From: Klebsiella aerogenes KCTC 2190 | GTDB lineage: Bacteria > Pseudomonadota > Gammaproteobacteria > Enterobacterales > Enterobacteriaceae | Assembly (NCBI RefSeq): GCF_000215745.1 | Contig: NC_015663.1 | Location: 3,472,001 to 3,536,000, forward strand | Direction: 5' to 3' | DNA length: 64,000 nucleotides | Shown: in pieces, positions 1 through 9,169 of the stretch | Layout: each line of letters opens with the position of its first letter | Numbering within the stretch: the first letter of the stretch is position 1 | Notes under the pieces: model-generated | Databases searched by the model: none | What the model saw: only the letters and a program-made list of their open reading frames with translations | Told to the model about the DNA's origin: nothing | Position numbers and translations under genes: made by a program

Positions 1-207
1 GGCAGCGATTTTCACTCTGTAACCCCAATCTCTTCCACTATTAATCAGGCTAACTCTGGCAGGGTACGCGGTGCGCGTAGCCGCGGCTCGTTGTCCATTC
101 AACCGGCAAGCAATGGCTTACAAGGAAGCCAAACCTCAATCGTTCGTGCGCATAATCGCGTTGCTCTTGACGCGCGTGATGTAAACCAACAACGCAAGGT
201 GCTATCC

Positions 208-996
208 ATGGGAAGACAAAAAGCAGTGATCAAAGCTCGTCGTGAGGCAAAACGTGTGCTGAGACGGGATTCGCGTAGCCATAAACAACGTGAAGAAGAA
301 TCGGTCACATCGCTTGTGCAAATGAGTGGCGTAGAAGCAATCGGCATGGCGCGGGATAGCCGCGATCTTTCGCCGATTGAAGCGCGTAATGAAGCTCAGG
401 CGCATTATTTGAATGCCATCGACAATAAACAGCTGATTTTCGCCACCGGCGAAGCCGGGTGCGGGAAGACCTGGATCAGCGCGGCTAAAGCAGCTGAAGC
501 CCTGATCCATAAGGATGTGGACAGAATTATTGTTACCCGTCCCGTTCTACAGGCCGACGAAGATCTCGGCTTCTTACCGGGAGATATCGCCGAAAAGTTC
601 GCTCCTTATTTCCGACCAGTATATGACGTACTGGTGAAGCGGTTGGGCGCTTCCTTTATGCAATACTGCCTGCGTCCGGAAATCGGCAAGGTAGAAATCG
701 CGCCGTTCGCCTATATGCGCGGACGCACCTTTGAAAACGCGGTGGTGATTCTGGACGAGGCCCAGAACGTGACCGCGGCGCAAATGAAGATGTTTTTGAC
801 CCGCCTCGGGGAGAACGTCACGGTGATCGTCAACGGCGATATTACCCAGTGTGATTTGCCCTCTGGCGTAAAATCAGGACTGAGTGACGCGCTGTCGCGT
901 TTTGAAGAAGACGACATGATTGGCATCGTGCGCTTTACCACCGATGACTGCGTGCGTTCAACGCTTTGCCAGCGAACGTTGAAAGCCTATTATTAA
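208..996 (+). CDS. phoH: PhoH, phosphate-starvation-inducible ATPase-like protein
   Basis: Cytoplasmic P-loop NTPase of the PhoH family, phosphate-regulated in E. coli; its exact task is unsettled (RNA-related roles are proposed for the family). Counting from the ATG at 208 (262 aa), Walker A GEAGCGKT is at residues 81-88 and Walker B ILDEAQN at 181-187. The reading frame is open without a stop all the way to base 1, and the upstream codons still look coding (the segment after the TTG at 91 reads as a basic, Gln/Asn-rich leader), so a longer form beginning before the window, as annotated for E. coli, is possible. I prefer 208 because AAGGT lies about 8 bases before it. Followed by a strong terminator. 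Identity is nearly certain; only the start is open. Confidence 0.9.
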   Translation: MGRQKAVIKARREAKRVLRRDSRSHKQREEESVTSLVQMSGVEAIGMARDSRDLSPIEARNEAQAHYLNAIDNKQLIFATGEAGCGKTWISAAKAAEALIHKDVDRIIVTRPVLQADEDLGFLPGDIAEKFAPYFRPVYDVLVKRLGASFMQYCLRPEIGKVEIAPFAYMRGRTFENAVVILDEAQNVTAAQMKMFLTRLGENVTVIVNGDITQCDLPSGVKSGLSDALSRFEEDDMIGIVRFTTDDCVRSTLCQRTLKAYY

Positions 997-1012
997 ACGC
1001 TAGTGAGTGTGC

Positions 1013-1045
1013 AAAGCCCGGGATGTCCCGGGCTTTGTTGTTTTT
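1013..1045 (+). terminator. phoH rho-independent terminator
   Basis: A perfect 10-bp stem (AAAGCCCGGG / CCCGGGCTTT) with a 4-base loop is followed by a T-rich tract, 17 bases after the phoH stop codon. Confidence 0.85.
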
Positions 1046-1054
1046 GCAACATTT

Positions 1055-1130
1055 CCCCGGCGGCGCTGCGCCTGGACGGGCTACTGGCTGGTGGTGCGGC
1101 CTGTGGGATGGGTAGCCCGGGCGAGGTATT
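1055..1130. repeat. REP-like palindromic repeat, copy 1
   Basis: GC-rich element with imperfect inverted arms (CCTGGACGGGCTAC near 1071 and GTAGCCCGGGCGAGG near 1112). A second copy with the same conserved ends and a diverged middle lies at 26518-26590. It resembles the short palindromic repeats scattered in Klebsiella-type chromosomes. Both copies sit at the edges of accessory DNA. Confidence 0.6.
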
Positions 1131-1212
1131 TGGAGTGACCACGCTCCGGTAGGCAGATTTGTCTACGGGCTTGGGGGCACCCCAAAAGTACCCCCTTAGA
1201 TATGTTGTTTTG

Positions 1213-2556
1213 TTAAACACAGCCAGTTTGAAGGTTCATTAACCTTCGAGTTTGTATATTAATTAAAACGAACGAGATGGCTGCAATCAGTCCTGTTCCA
1301 GCAAAAACGATAAACCATCCCATAACTGAGACTTGATTTGCCATTAACAGTCCGCCTAATGTGGGGCCAAGTAATCCACCAATTCTACCCAAAGAATTTG
1401 GTAAGCCGATTGCGACCGTTCTCAAATCATGTGGATAATGCTGAGCGATAAACGCATTAACGAGCGAATGAGCTGCAAACAAGAAAAAACCAACAAGGGT
1501 AATTAATACATATAGTACAACAATTGTGGATTTAACCCCCATCAGAATCAGACAAACAGAACCAATAAAGTAAATACTCGGCATTAGAATGGCAAATCCC
1601 TTTTTGTCTGCTACAGAACCCCAATAAATTGCACCTGCTATTGCCCCTGCACATAAAAAAATTGTGAAAGCAATACTAGAACCAAGAGCATATCCTGCAT
1701 TTGTCATAACGCCCGGGAGCCACACAATTACACCATTAATAAACAAAAGCCCCATGATGGCAATAACACAAGCTAAGAATGAAATAAGTGCATATTTTCT
1801 GCCAAACAAATCTTTATAATGAACCTTGTTAGAATCTATTTCTATTGTGAAATTATTAACGGCACTCTCAATATCTATGTTAGCGCTATAGTCTTTGTCA
1901 ATTCTGTACAGTACATTTTTTAACCCTGCCACATCTTTGTTTTTTAGCATGAAATGGGCACTTTCAGGCATTGTTTTTATTATATATGGTAACAATAATA
2001 CAGGTATTATGCCTAACCAAAAAACGGGTCTCCATTGTCCTACTTGAGTCGTAACATATATTGCAACAAAAGAAGCAATGATTGCTCCAAATTGATTTCC
2101 ACATAATGCAGTAGCAACTGATTTACTTTTGCTTGTTTTCGGTGCGTATTCAGATAACAGAGATATAACAAGAGGGATTACGCCCCCAAATCCAAATCCT
2201 GCGATAAATCTTAATATGGCAAAAACTTCTATTGTTGGGGAGAAGGCTTGACTAAATGTACCTACGCAGAAAAACATTACACTTATAATTAGTACTCGTT
2301 TTATACCAAATCGTCTTGATATGACACTCCACACGAGAGCGCCGAACAACGATCCAAATTCTGACAAACTACCCACATATCCAAGTTGATCCCAATCCAA
2401 GCCAGTCCATTCTTTGAAAAGCATAGGAATTATTGAACCATAAGCAGGTGCAGCGTATCCAGTAAATGTAATTAAAAACACACCCAAGATAACCAAGTTT
2501 GCATCAAACCTGCTAAATTTCCTTGACTCAATAAACTTTATTATGTCATTGTTCAT
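1213..2556 (-). CDS. MFS transporter, aromatic acid:H+ symporter-like (paralog 1)
   Basis: Inner-membrane 12-helix carrier of 447 aa. The N-terminal region (GYAAPAYGSIIPMLF, then a cytoplasmic loop SRRFGIKRVL after helix 2) and the RFIAGFGFGGVIPLVISLLSEYAP stretch are typical of the AAHS branch of the MFS (PcaK/BenK/MhpT relatives). It is clearly paralogous along its whole length to the carrier at 6552-7916, with shared stretches such as ALCGNQ/AICGNQ and NGYALGSS. The ATG at 2556 is preceded by GAGG at good spacing. It is AT-rich like the rest of the island and stands alone, reading toward phoH. The substrate is inferred to be an aromatic acid or aromatic glycoside; sequence does not settle this. 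Confidence 0.85.
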   Translation of the reverse strand: MNNDIIKFIESRKFSRFDANLVILGVFLITFTGYAAPAYGSIIPMLFKEWTGLDWDQLGYVGSLSEFGSLFGALVWSVISRRFGIKRVLIISVMFFCVGTFSQAFSPTIEVFAILRFIAGFGFGGVIPLVISLLSEYAPKTSKSKSVATALCGNQFGAIIASFVAIYVTTQVGQWRPVFWLGIIPVLLLPYIIKTMPESAHFMLKNKDVAGLKNVLYRIDKDYSANIDIESAVNNFTIEIDSNKVHYKDLFGRKYALISFLACVIAIMGLLFINGVIVWLPGVMTNAGYALGSSIAFTIFLCAGAIAGAIYWGSVADKKGFAILMPSIYFIGSVCLILMGVKSTIVVLYVLITLVGFFLFAAHSLVNAFIAQHYPHDLRTVAIGLPNSLGRIGGLLGPTLGGLLMANQVSVMGWFIVFAGTGLIAAISFVLINIQTRRLMNLQTGCV

Positions 2557-3333
2557 ACGACGCCTCGTGGTAACATTAACAACTTATTATTTTTAATAGC
2601 TATTTCATAACCATTTGTGACTGCCAGCAGTAATATTTTTTGTAAAACTTTTGATATTTTTTGATGAAATTCCCTCTCTCAGTTATTAACTGATCCAGTA
2701 AATATACTATTTGCTAAATACACCACAATGAAAACAGACATCACAGACTTTGATGGTGCTATGAAGAGAAAGATTCATTGTGCGGAAATTGTAGTTTATT
2801 AATTTATACTCCAATCATTTCCAGGTGAATTGATCATCAGCAATATGCGTTAAACAGTTATTTGATAGTATTTTAGATACCGTAGCGCTGTGAAATCGAT
2901 TTTGCAGATACGAGGTATCGCTCCAGCAAATAGAATAAGGCAGGATGTTTTTTATTAGATTTGACCCATGTTTTATATCACTATAATGAGCAATGTGTCA
3001 CATTTTTTGTTAGAGGGGTTTGACTTTTTCATTGAAGCAGAGTGCCTTAATAAGGCGCTGTTACGAAATAGCTGCGCGGTATAGTAGAGCACATTGAGAG
3101 TGCTCGGTCCAGATTGAGCGATGCCAATCACAGCACCAATTTCTCGTGACGAAAGACGTCTGATGTAGAAAGCAATTCATTGAACGCACGATAAAAATTA
3201 TGCCCGCATCGTAGGCTGATGCTGATGCTCGCGTCAATAACGTTGCCAGAAAGCTCTATTGCGTCCGTTCCTCCGTCGGGTATTGGATTAACTGGTCCAC
3301 ACAGTCGGCATTGAAAGGCTGAAATCATTACCC
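2557..3333. other. AT-rich intergenic DNA without recognisable gene
   Basis: No convincing coding region on either strand. The part next to 2556 must hold the promoter of the MFS gene. From about 3200 on, short peptides reminiscent of the N-terminal half of IS630-type transposases appear in shifting frames, so the decayed element probably starts somewhere in 3050-3330, but no clean end can be drawn. Confidence 0.5.
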
Positions 3334-3995
3334 GCCGCTGGCAGCCATCAGCTGGACCGGTATGGCAGTAGGGCTGCGTCAACTCTGCGCCGCATAAAGA
3401 TGAAAGTATGGCGGTAATTAACAAAACACTGGACGAATGTAGTGATGAGTATCCGGTCTTTTATGAAGATAAAATGGATATCCATCTTCATCCCAAAATC
3501 GGTGCGGACTGGCAACTGCTTGGACAGCAAAAATGAGTGATAACGCCGGGACAGAATGAAAAATATTATCTGGCTGGCGTGCTGCAGGGCAGGTAAGGTC
3601 AGTAATGTGGGTGGAAACAGTAAAAGTGCTGTTATATTTATCAGTCAGTTAAAATATCTGAAGGAGGCGTATCGATGAGATAAATGATAACGCTTATGTT
3701 GGACAATTACATTATTGACAAAAGTCGGGAAACACTGTGCTGACTGAAGCAGAACCCGAAGTTCATGGGGATTTATCATTCGGTTTACTAACCATAGGTA
3801 AATCATGTTGAACGGCTATGGTAGATGCTTCACGACACAATAACGCGCAACCATCTGCGTTGTTTAATGTGGCAGTTGTTTAAAAAAACATTATTTTATG
3901 GAAACAGCCAGCCCATTCTCCTAAGGAAAACATGGGCTGGCAAAAGTGTAGCGGTATTCAGCGCAGCTATTAGATATACAATGGTTATGTTGAGT
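3334..3995 (+). mobile_element. Decayed IS630-family transposase
   Basis: Conceptual translation across frameshifts and stops gives recognisable IS630-type blocks in the right order: RRWQPSAG (3334), PHKDESMAVINKTLDEC (about 3394), then YPVFYEDKMDIHLHPKIGAD, GQNEKYYLAG, KVSNVGGNSKSA, LDNYIIDKSRET and finally LHDTITRNH near 3825. At least three in-frame stops (one after HKP-type segment WQ at about 3370, one at 3535) and several frameshifts make it non-functional. The N-terminal third is too degraded to align by eye and no terminal inverted repeats were found. It lies between the two MFS paralogs, which suggests that it took part in assembling the left part of the island. Confidence 0.8.
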
Positions 3996-4972
3996 GACAA
4001 TTCCTGAATCTACCAGTTCTTCCTCGTATAAGTTCATGTCGGTTAGCATTTGTGATGAGCACCAGACCTTAATGGAGAATACGGAGCTGTTGAGTTGTTC
4101 ACTTTTATAGTGATCGTATTGCGCCGATGGTACTTTCTTTCGATCCTAAGTCATCCTCAAAAAATGTAAATAATTCTGCTTGTGATACTAATTACCAAGT
4201 GCAATTTTGAATGAGTATTATATAACAATACGATTTGAAAATGTTGTCATCAATAATAAAAAAAGAATAATGATTTTGAAAGAAGGGTGATCAGAATACT
4301 CTTTCAATGAAGTTAGATAAAAACTCTTAAATATTCTGATATTGAAATGATTAGATACAGTGTAAAATTTAATATTCTATCTAACAGTATATGATTTTAA
4401 AATCAGTACTTGAAGTTAAGAGTATATTGCATTGTTGGCATATTTAATAATTGTTACTGTGGATACCTAGTATCGGTTTCACAGATACTAAGTAATTAGC
4501 TGGCTAATATATTATTTTGAAATAGGAAGGTAATGGTAGTGATAAGTTGCCATCACGTTTCTCGTGTTAACGTCATGAAAATAAAGACATAAAAAAATTC
4601 TCATCGATAATTATTGATCATTTGATTAAAAACAGAACAATCATTTAATTATTTAATTAAATCGAACTACTTCAATACTAGAAAAAACTCAATCATTTTT
4701 ATAACTATATGTATATATTGACTTTTATTTTTCTTATGGCGTTTTCGAGATTCGGCTAATCATTAAAATATTGAAACATTGATCACAGAAATATAATTCT
4801 TGAATTGAATGTTATGAAATAATTGCATTATTTTATTCCTAGATATCGAAGCATTCTAAGTTTGATATTTTTTTGCATTGTCTAGTGCTTGCTGACGCTG
4901 AGAACGTAGGATGTCTCATTAACGAAGTGATTAACTAGAGCTCAAGTTATTTCTTTCGAAGGATTTTCAGTG
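3996..4972. other. Very AT-rich stretch without recognisable gene
   Basis: Nearly 1 kb of low-GC DNA (many A/T runs, for example 4240-4270 and 4600-4700) with no open frame worth calling. It precedes a small reading frame and the porin gene and probably holds their regulatory DNA. High AT content of this kind is commonly bound by H-NS in enterobacteria, but this is an inference. One CRP-like site is listed separately. Confidence 0.5.
4772..4787. promoter_or_regulatory. CRP-like site TGAAACATTGATCACA
   Basis: The right half TCACA fits the CRP consensus exactly and the left half only partly. The same 16-mer with three central differences recurs at 16684-16699 before the NHS-type MFS operon, which is why it is listed. 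Confidence 0.3.
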
Positions 4973-5227
4973 ATGGTCATGAATATGAACGTTTACAATA
5001 CTGAGTCTGTGATGCTAAAGGTTGATAATGGGCCAGATTCACTTAATCTATTCGGTTTTGCATTGGATAGTTTTATTGATATTCATACGGATATGTTAAA
5101 GGATTATTTGCAATTAGATAGTGCAAATGCCGAAACTGTTAACAGAGAATCCTCCATGACGGATAAGAACATTGGCCCATCGCTTAGTGCTTTGTTGTTT
5201 TCGGTTACAGGTTTTTATGACGAGTGA
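4973..5227 (+). CDS. Small hypothetical protein
   Basis: Open frame of 84 aa from ATG 4973, with a GAAGGA ribosome site about 9 bases upstream. The product is acidic, has no signal peptide, no membrane segment and no motif I recognise. It lies 148 bases upstream of the porin gene on the same strand. It may be a genuine orphan gene, the remnant of a longer one, or a chance frame in AT-rich DNA. No function can be proposed. Confidence 0.35.
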   Translation: MVMNMNVYNTESVMLKVDNGPDSLNLFGFALDSFIDIHTDMLKDYLQLDSANAETVNRESSMTDKNIGPSLSALLFSVTGFYDE

Positions 5228-5375
5228 TTTGCTCTTAATCAAGAGCCCTCTTAAGACTTCAATATTATAAAAATAACATAATTTATTATCGAATAAATAT
5301 ATTGAAAACAATGAGCCTATAAGGCTATGTATATTTTAGTGTGTCATTTAAGTGTTGAAATAGGTGAAGAAAATA

Positions 5376-6482
5376 ATGGATATTCGCTTAAGGAAAATCA
5401 GTGCCCTGGGTTTATTAAGTTTATTGTCGTTTAGCATGGCGAATGCAGCTGTAATTTATGATAAAAATGGTAATGAATTGGATTTATATGGGAAATTAGT
5501 TGCTAAGGGGAAATACAGTTTTTCAAAAGGCCATGCTCACAAAGATTCTGGATTTGGTTCAATTGGCTTCAGAGGGAAAACTAGAGTTACTGACGAACTG
5601 GAAGGGTATGGTCAGTGGGAATATCGTGCGTATACAAATTCATACGAAGGTAATCAAAGTACTGAGACTCGTATCGCTTTCTCTGGGATGAAATACGATA
5701 ATTTGGGTTCGATAGATTATGGGAGGAATTATGGAATCCTTTATGATGTAGAGTCATATACCGATCGAGCACCATCTCATTCAGCTATGACCTGGGGGGG
5801 GAATTACGGTGACAATTTCATGACCAGTCGCGCAGGCGGTGTATTGACCTATCGGAATCATGACTTTTTCGGTCTGCTAGATGGGCTGAGTTTTGGTATT
5901 CAGTATCAGGGTAAGAATGACCGCTCAAATGTTAACACATCTAATGGTGATGGTATTGGCTATTCTATCGGTTATGAGTTTGATAGTGGTATTAGTATTA
6001 TTAGCGCGTATAGTAACTCAAGTCGCACCTCAGATCAAAAATTAGATGGGAAAGGAAATAAGGCAGAAGCATGGGCGGTTGGTGTTAAATATGATGCTAA
6101 TAGTATATATCTGGCTACATTATATGCTGAAACGAGAAATACTACTCGTACTGGTTCAACCGGAAATGCTGGTTTTGCCAATAAAGCAGAAAACTTTGAA
6201 ATAATTGCTCAGTATGTATTTGACTCAGGTCTCATGCCATCATTGTCGTATGTGCAGTCGAAAGGTAAGGATTTAACTGCGAGGGGCTTATTTACGGGCG
6301 GAGATGCTGACCTGGCTAAGTTTGTTGAGGTTGGCGTGGCTTATTACTTTAATAAGAACTTTAAGGTATATGCCGACTATTATATTAATTTGCTGAACGA
6401 TAATAGCTCTTACGTAAAATCAGTAGGTGGAATGAATGGAAGTGATGACGTAATGGCATTGAACGCAACTTACTATTTCTAA
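5376..6482 (+). CDS. OmpC/OmpF/PhoE-type general porin
   Basis: Outer-membrane 16-strand trimeric porin, 368 aa. The start at 5376 (MDIRLRKISALG) is preferred over the GTG at 5364 because AGGTGA is about 8 bases upstream. Signal peptide to ANA near residue 24, then the family opening VIYDKNGNELDLYGKL. The block RIAFSGMKYDNLGSIDYGRNYG and the C-terminal phenylalanine (NATYYF), required for outer-membrane assembly, are present. The loop 3 region (DRAPSHSAMTWGGNYGDNF) and outer loops are unlike the housekeeping porins. It is followed after 69 bases by the MFS at 6552, so porin plus carrier look like a two-step uptake unit. AT-rich, acquired with the island. Confidence 0.9.
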   Translation: MDIRLRKISALGLLSLLSFSMANAAVIYDKNGNELDLYGKLVAKGKYSFSKGHAHKDSGFGSIGFRGKTRVTDELEGYGQWEYRAYTNSYEGNQSTETRIAFSGMKYDNLGSIDYGRNYGILYDVESYTDRAPSHSAMTWGGNYGDNFMTSRAGGVLTYRNHDFFGLLDGLSFGIQYQGKNDRSNVNTSNGDGIGYSIGYEFDSGISIISAYSNSSRTSDQKLDGKGNKAEAWAVGVKYDANSIYLATLYAETRNTTRTGSTGNAGFANKAENFEIIAQYVFDSGLMPSLSYVQSKGKDLTARGLFTGGDADLAKFVEVGVAYYFNKNFKVYADYYINLLNDNSSYVKSVGGMNGSDDVMALNATYYF

Positions 6483-6551
6483 TTTGTTATATATAAAGCT
6501 AAGGGCACAATTAGAACATGTGCTGTTTATATCACTATGAGATTGACGATT

Positions 6552-7916
6552 ATGAATCAAAACATACTGAGTGCATTTATTGATAGCAGTAAATCGACAG
6601 GGTTCCATAAGCTATTACTAGGGGTTTGCACGTTTGTTATTATTTTTTCAGGCTATGAACTTTCAGTTTTCGGCGCTATCGTTCCGGTTGTTATTCGTGA
6701 GTGGGAAATTAGCCCTACAGAGATTGGTTTTATCGGTAGTTCAGCAATGTTTGGTATGATGTTTGGTGCAGTACTGCTAAGCTGGATGGCCGATAAATAT
6801 GGTGTGAAGAAAATGTTGATATCCTCAATATTTATCTTTAATTTTTTTATCGTCATGGCAACATTTACAAATAATGGATTTACTTTTGGCCTTTGTCGCT
6901 TTATGGCTGGCGTGGGGAGTGGTGGTGCGACTCCCATTGTTATCTCCTTGCTCACGGAGTATTCACCCAAATCAAATAAGGCAAAAATGGTTGCAATTGC
7001 AATCTGTGGTAACCAGATTGGAGGGATGTTGGCTCCACTAGTAGCAATAAATGTGATGCCAAAATTTGGTTGGGAGCCAGTCTTATGGTTATCTATTGTT
7101 CCATTACTATTAATTCCTGTACTCATTAAGGTCATTCCAGAGTCAGCTAGATTTCTTGCAAAAACTAACCAAACTGAAAAACTTGACCGGATCCTAAAAA
7201 AAATTGATGTTGAGTACAAAGATACACAAACTAAAATTGAAAGGAGCATGAAAGGAATTCCTGTTGAAGGTAAGCCATCAGATAAAGTCTCATACTCCGT
7301 ACTTTTTAATAAGAAATACTTTGTCGGTACAGTGCTGATAACATTAATTTATATTTGTGGACTGCTTACCATAAATGGCGTTAACATTTGGTTACCACAG
7401 GTTATGAACCAAAATGGTTATGCATTAGGTTCAAGTCTTACTTTCTCAATAGTTTTGAACTTAGGCACTCTGATTGGTACCATTCTTTGGGCTGCTGCAG
7501 TTGACAAAGTTGGTTTTAGAATCTTGATGCCAGTAATCTATATTGCTGGTTCAATAAGCCTATTCTGTATGGGAATTAGGGCAAATTTGATTATACTCTA
7601 TTTATTCGTCGGTCTTATAGGCATGTTCGCATTTGCCGCCCATTCTCTAATGAACTCTTTCGCTTCACAGTATTATCCTGGTGAAATAAGAACTACGGGT
7701 GTCGGATTGGCTAACGCTACAGGTAGGGTTGGCGGTATGTTAGGGCCGATTATTGGCGGGATGCTTTTGACGGCTAATGTTTCATTAACAACATGGTTCC
7801 TGGCCTTTGCCATTCCTGGGGTTATTGCAGCACTATCGATGATTCTTATTAATGTACACAAACATTATATCAACAAAAGATATATGCTATCGAGTGAAAT
7901 GCTCGCAAAACAATAG
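6552..7916 (+). CDS. MFS transporter, aromatic acid:H+ symporter-like (paralog 2)
   Basis: Inner-membrane 12-helix carrier of 454 aa, AAHS-like. The second ATG (6552, MNQNIL) is chosen over 6537 because it aligns with the MNND start of the paralog at 2556 and has GAG upstream. Features include GYELSVFGAIVPVV in helix 1, the loop MADKYGVKKML after helix 2, and RFMAGVGSGGATPIVISLL in helices 4-5. It lies immediately downstream of the porin gene and ends at a bidirectional terminator facing the LysR gene. A probable proton-coupled importer for the compound that enters through the porin; the ligand is inferred to be aromatic from the family only. Confidence 0.87.
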   Translation: MNQNILSAFIDSSKSTGFHKLLLGVCTFVIIFSGYELSVFGAIVPVVIREWEISPTEIGFIGSSAMFGMMFGAVLLSWMADKYGVKKMLISSIFIFNFFIVMATFTNNGFTFGLCRFMAGVGSGGATPIVISLLTEYSPKSNKAKMVAIAICGNQIGGMLAPLVAINVMPKFGWEPVLWLSIVPLLLIPVLIKVIPESARFLAKTNQTEKLDRILKKIDVEYKDTQTKIERSMKGIPVEGKPSDKVSYSVLFNKKYFVGTVLITLIYICGLLTINGVNIWLPQVMNQNGYALGSSLTFSIVLNLGTLIGTILWAAAVDKVGFRILMPVIYIAGSISLFCMGIRANLIILYLFVGLIGMFAFAAHSLMNSFASQYYPGEIRTTGVGLANATGRVGGMLGPIIGGMLLTANVSLTTWFLAFAIPGVIAALSMILINVHKHYINKRYMLSSEMLAKQ

Positions 7917-7952
7917 CATCGTAAACATATACGAAATGAGATAATAAAAAAT

Positions 7953-7978
7953 CCTCCGGTATAGCCAGAGGGTTTTTT
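7953..7978. terminator. Bidirectional terminator between MFS and LysR genes
   Basis: Stem CCTCCGG / CCAGAGG (one mismatch) flanked by A-rich and T-rich tracts on both sides, midway between two convergent genes. Confidence 0.75.
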
Positions 7979-7999
7979 GATAGTAGATTATGATTTGAA

Positions 8000-8920
8000 T
8001 TAACTAAGCGGTTCTATATTCGATACAGACTTATGCAGGATCTGGCGTAACCATTGAATACCGAGATCGCCATCATGGTGCCTGTGCCATTGCAACTTCA
8101 TATCAAAAGGTTCAGAAATTATCGGGCATGGGAATATTGTTATTGGGAGGAAATTGGCGTAATAACGAGCAAAACGCTCATGAACTGTTGCTATCAAATT
8201 GGTTCCAATCAGTTGTGTCATTAGCATACTGAAAGAGGGTACAATAATGTCAATTCGTCGTTGGTATCCTGACTGGCTAAGGAATACCTCATCAAGTGAC
8301 CATCCAATCATTTTGCTGAATCTCGCGACGATATGACCGCTGGATAGGTAATCGTCAACATTTATACCATTTTGACACAATGGGTTACCTGACCATACGA
8401 CGCAGACAAATTGGTCATCAAAAAGATATTCTGCTGGATGCTGGGAGGATATCAAATTAGAGGGTGTAACGATAAGGTCGATAACGCCTATATTCAGATA
8501 CTCGCTAATCGGGCCGTCAATAATGGATGATATGTCCAGTCGAACATGCGGGGCTTGTTGCTGTATGAGTGATATTGCGTTGTTCATCACAACAGTGGCT
8601 GATGCATCAGAAATGTTTAATCGGAATGTACGAGTTGACGTTTCAGGTTCAAACTTTTGATTTTTATCAACAATTGCTTCACATTTGCTAATAACATCGT
8701 GTACCTCGTCTGCAAGCATTTCGGCAAATGGTGTTAGCTCCATACGCTGGCCGACCTGAACAAGCAACTGGTCGTCGAAAAATTCTCTAAGTCTTGATAA
8801 GGCTCCTGATGTCGCAGATTGGCTCAAATGCACGCGTTCACCGGTGCGAGTCACATTGCGCTCCGCTAAAAGCACATCAAGAATAATCAGTAGATTAAGA
8901 TCTAAACCACGAAGATGCAT
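8000..8920 (-). CDS. LysR-family regulator, NodD/NahR-like
   Basis: Cytoplasmic LysR-type transcriptional regulator of 306 aa. N-terminal winged helix-turn-helix (LDLNLLIILDVLLAERNV, then HLSQSATSGALSRLREFFDD) and C-terminal inducer-binding domain. The opening MHLRGLDLNLL, the GERVHLSQ/RLREFFDDQLLVQVG blocks and the C-terminal LQWHRHHDGDLGIQWLRQ are hallmarks of the NodD/NahR/LinR branch, whose known ligands are flavonoids, salicylate and other aromatics. It is separated from the ROK gene by a 249-base divergent region. It likely senses an aromatic aglycone and controls the uptake or catabolic genes of the island; which promoter it binds is unknown. Confidence 0.88.
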   Translation of the reverse strand: MHLRGLDLNLLIILDVLLAERNVTRTGERVHLSQSATSGALSRLREFFDDQLLVQVGQRMELTPFAEMLADEVHDVISKCEAIVDKNQKFEPETSTRTFRLNISDASATVVMNNAISLIQQQAPHVRLDISSIIDGPISEYLNIGVIDLIVTPSNLISSQHPAEYLFDDQFVCVVWSGNPLCQNGINVDDYLSSGHIVARFSKMIGWSLDEVFLSQSGYQRRIDIIVPSFSMLMTQLIGTNLIATVHERFARYYANFLPITIFPCPIISEPFDMKLQWHRHHDGDLGIQWLRQILHKSVSNIEPLS

Positions 8921-9169
8921 AGGCGTTTAATCACATAATAAATTTATGGTAAAAGTATCATTTCATAGTGCTTAAGTCGAGTTCAAATAAACTTTTACTC
9001 TGTATGGGGGAAGTGTTTGTCTTTTGATGATTTTATTGTTTTATTTCAATGGGATGCGAATCAATTAGTGTATTGTGTGTCAAGTTAGATGCTAATTAAG
9101 ATCATTGCGCAAATGTTCAGTTAGCCATAAAATTATTGCCATTTATAGTGGGAATATGAGGAGCGAAAA
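8921..9169. promoter_or_regulatory. Divergent promoter region of LysR and ROK genes
   Basis: 249 bases between two diverging regulator genes, AT-rich, with a good ribosome site (AGGAG) for the ROK gene. It must contain both promoters. I could not identify a nod-box or another named operator in it. Confidence 0.5.

Noticed and set aside
8921..9169. Nod-box-type operator for the NodD-like regulator
   Set aside because: I could not find a convincing match to the long nod-box consensus here or before the porin; a motif search would be needed.
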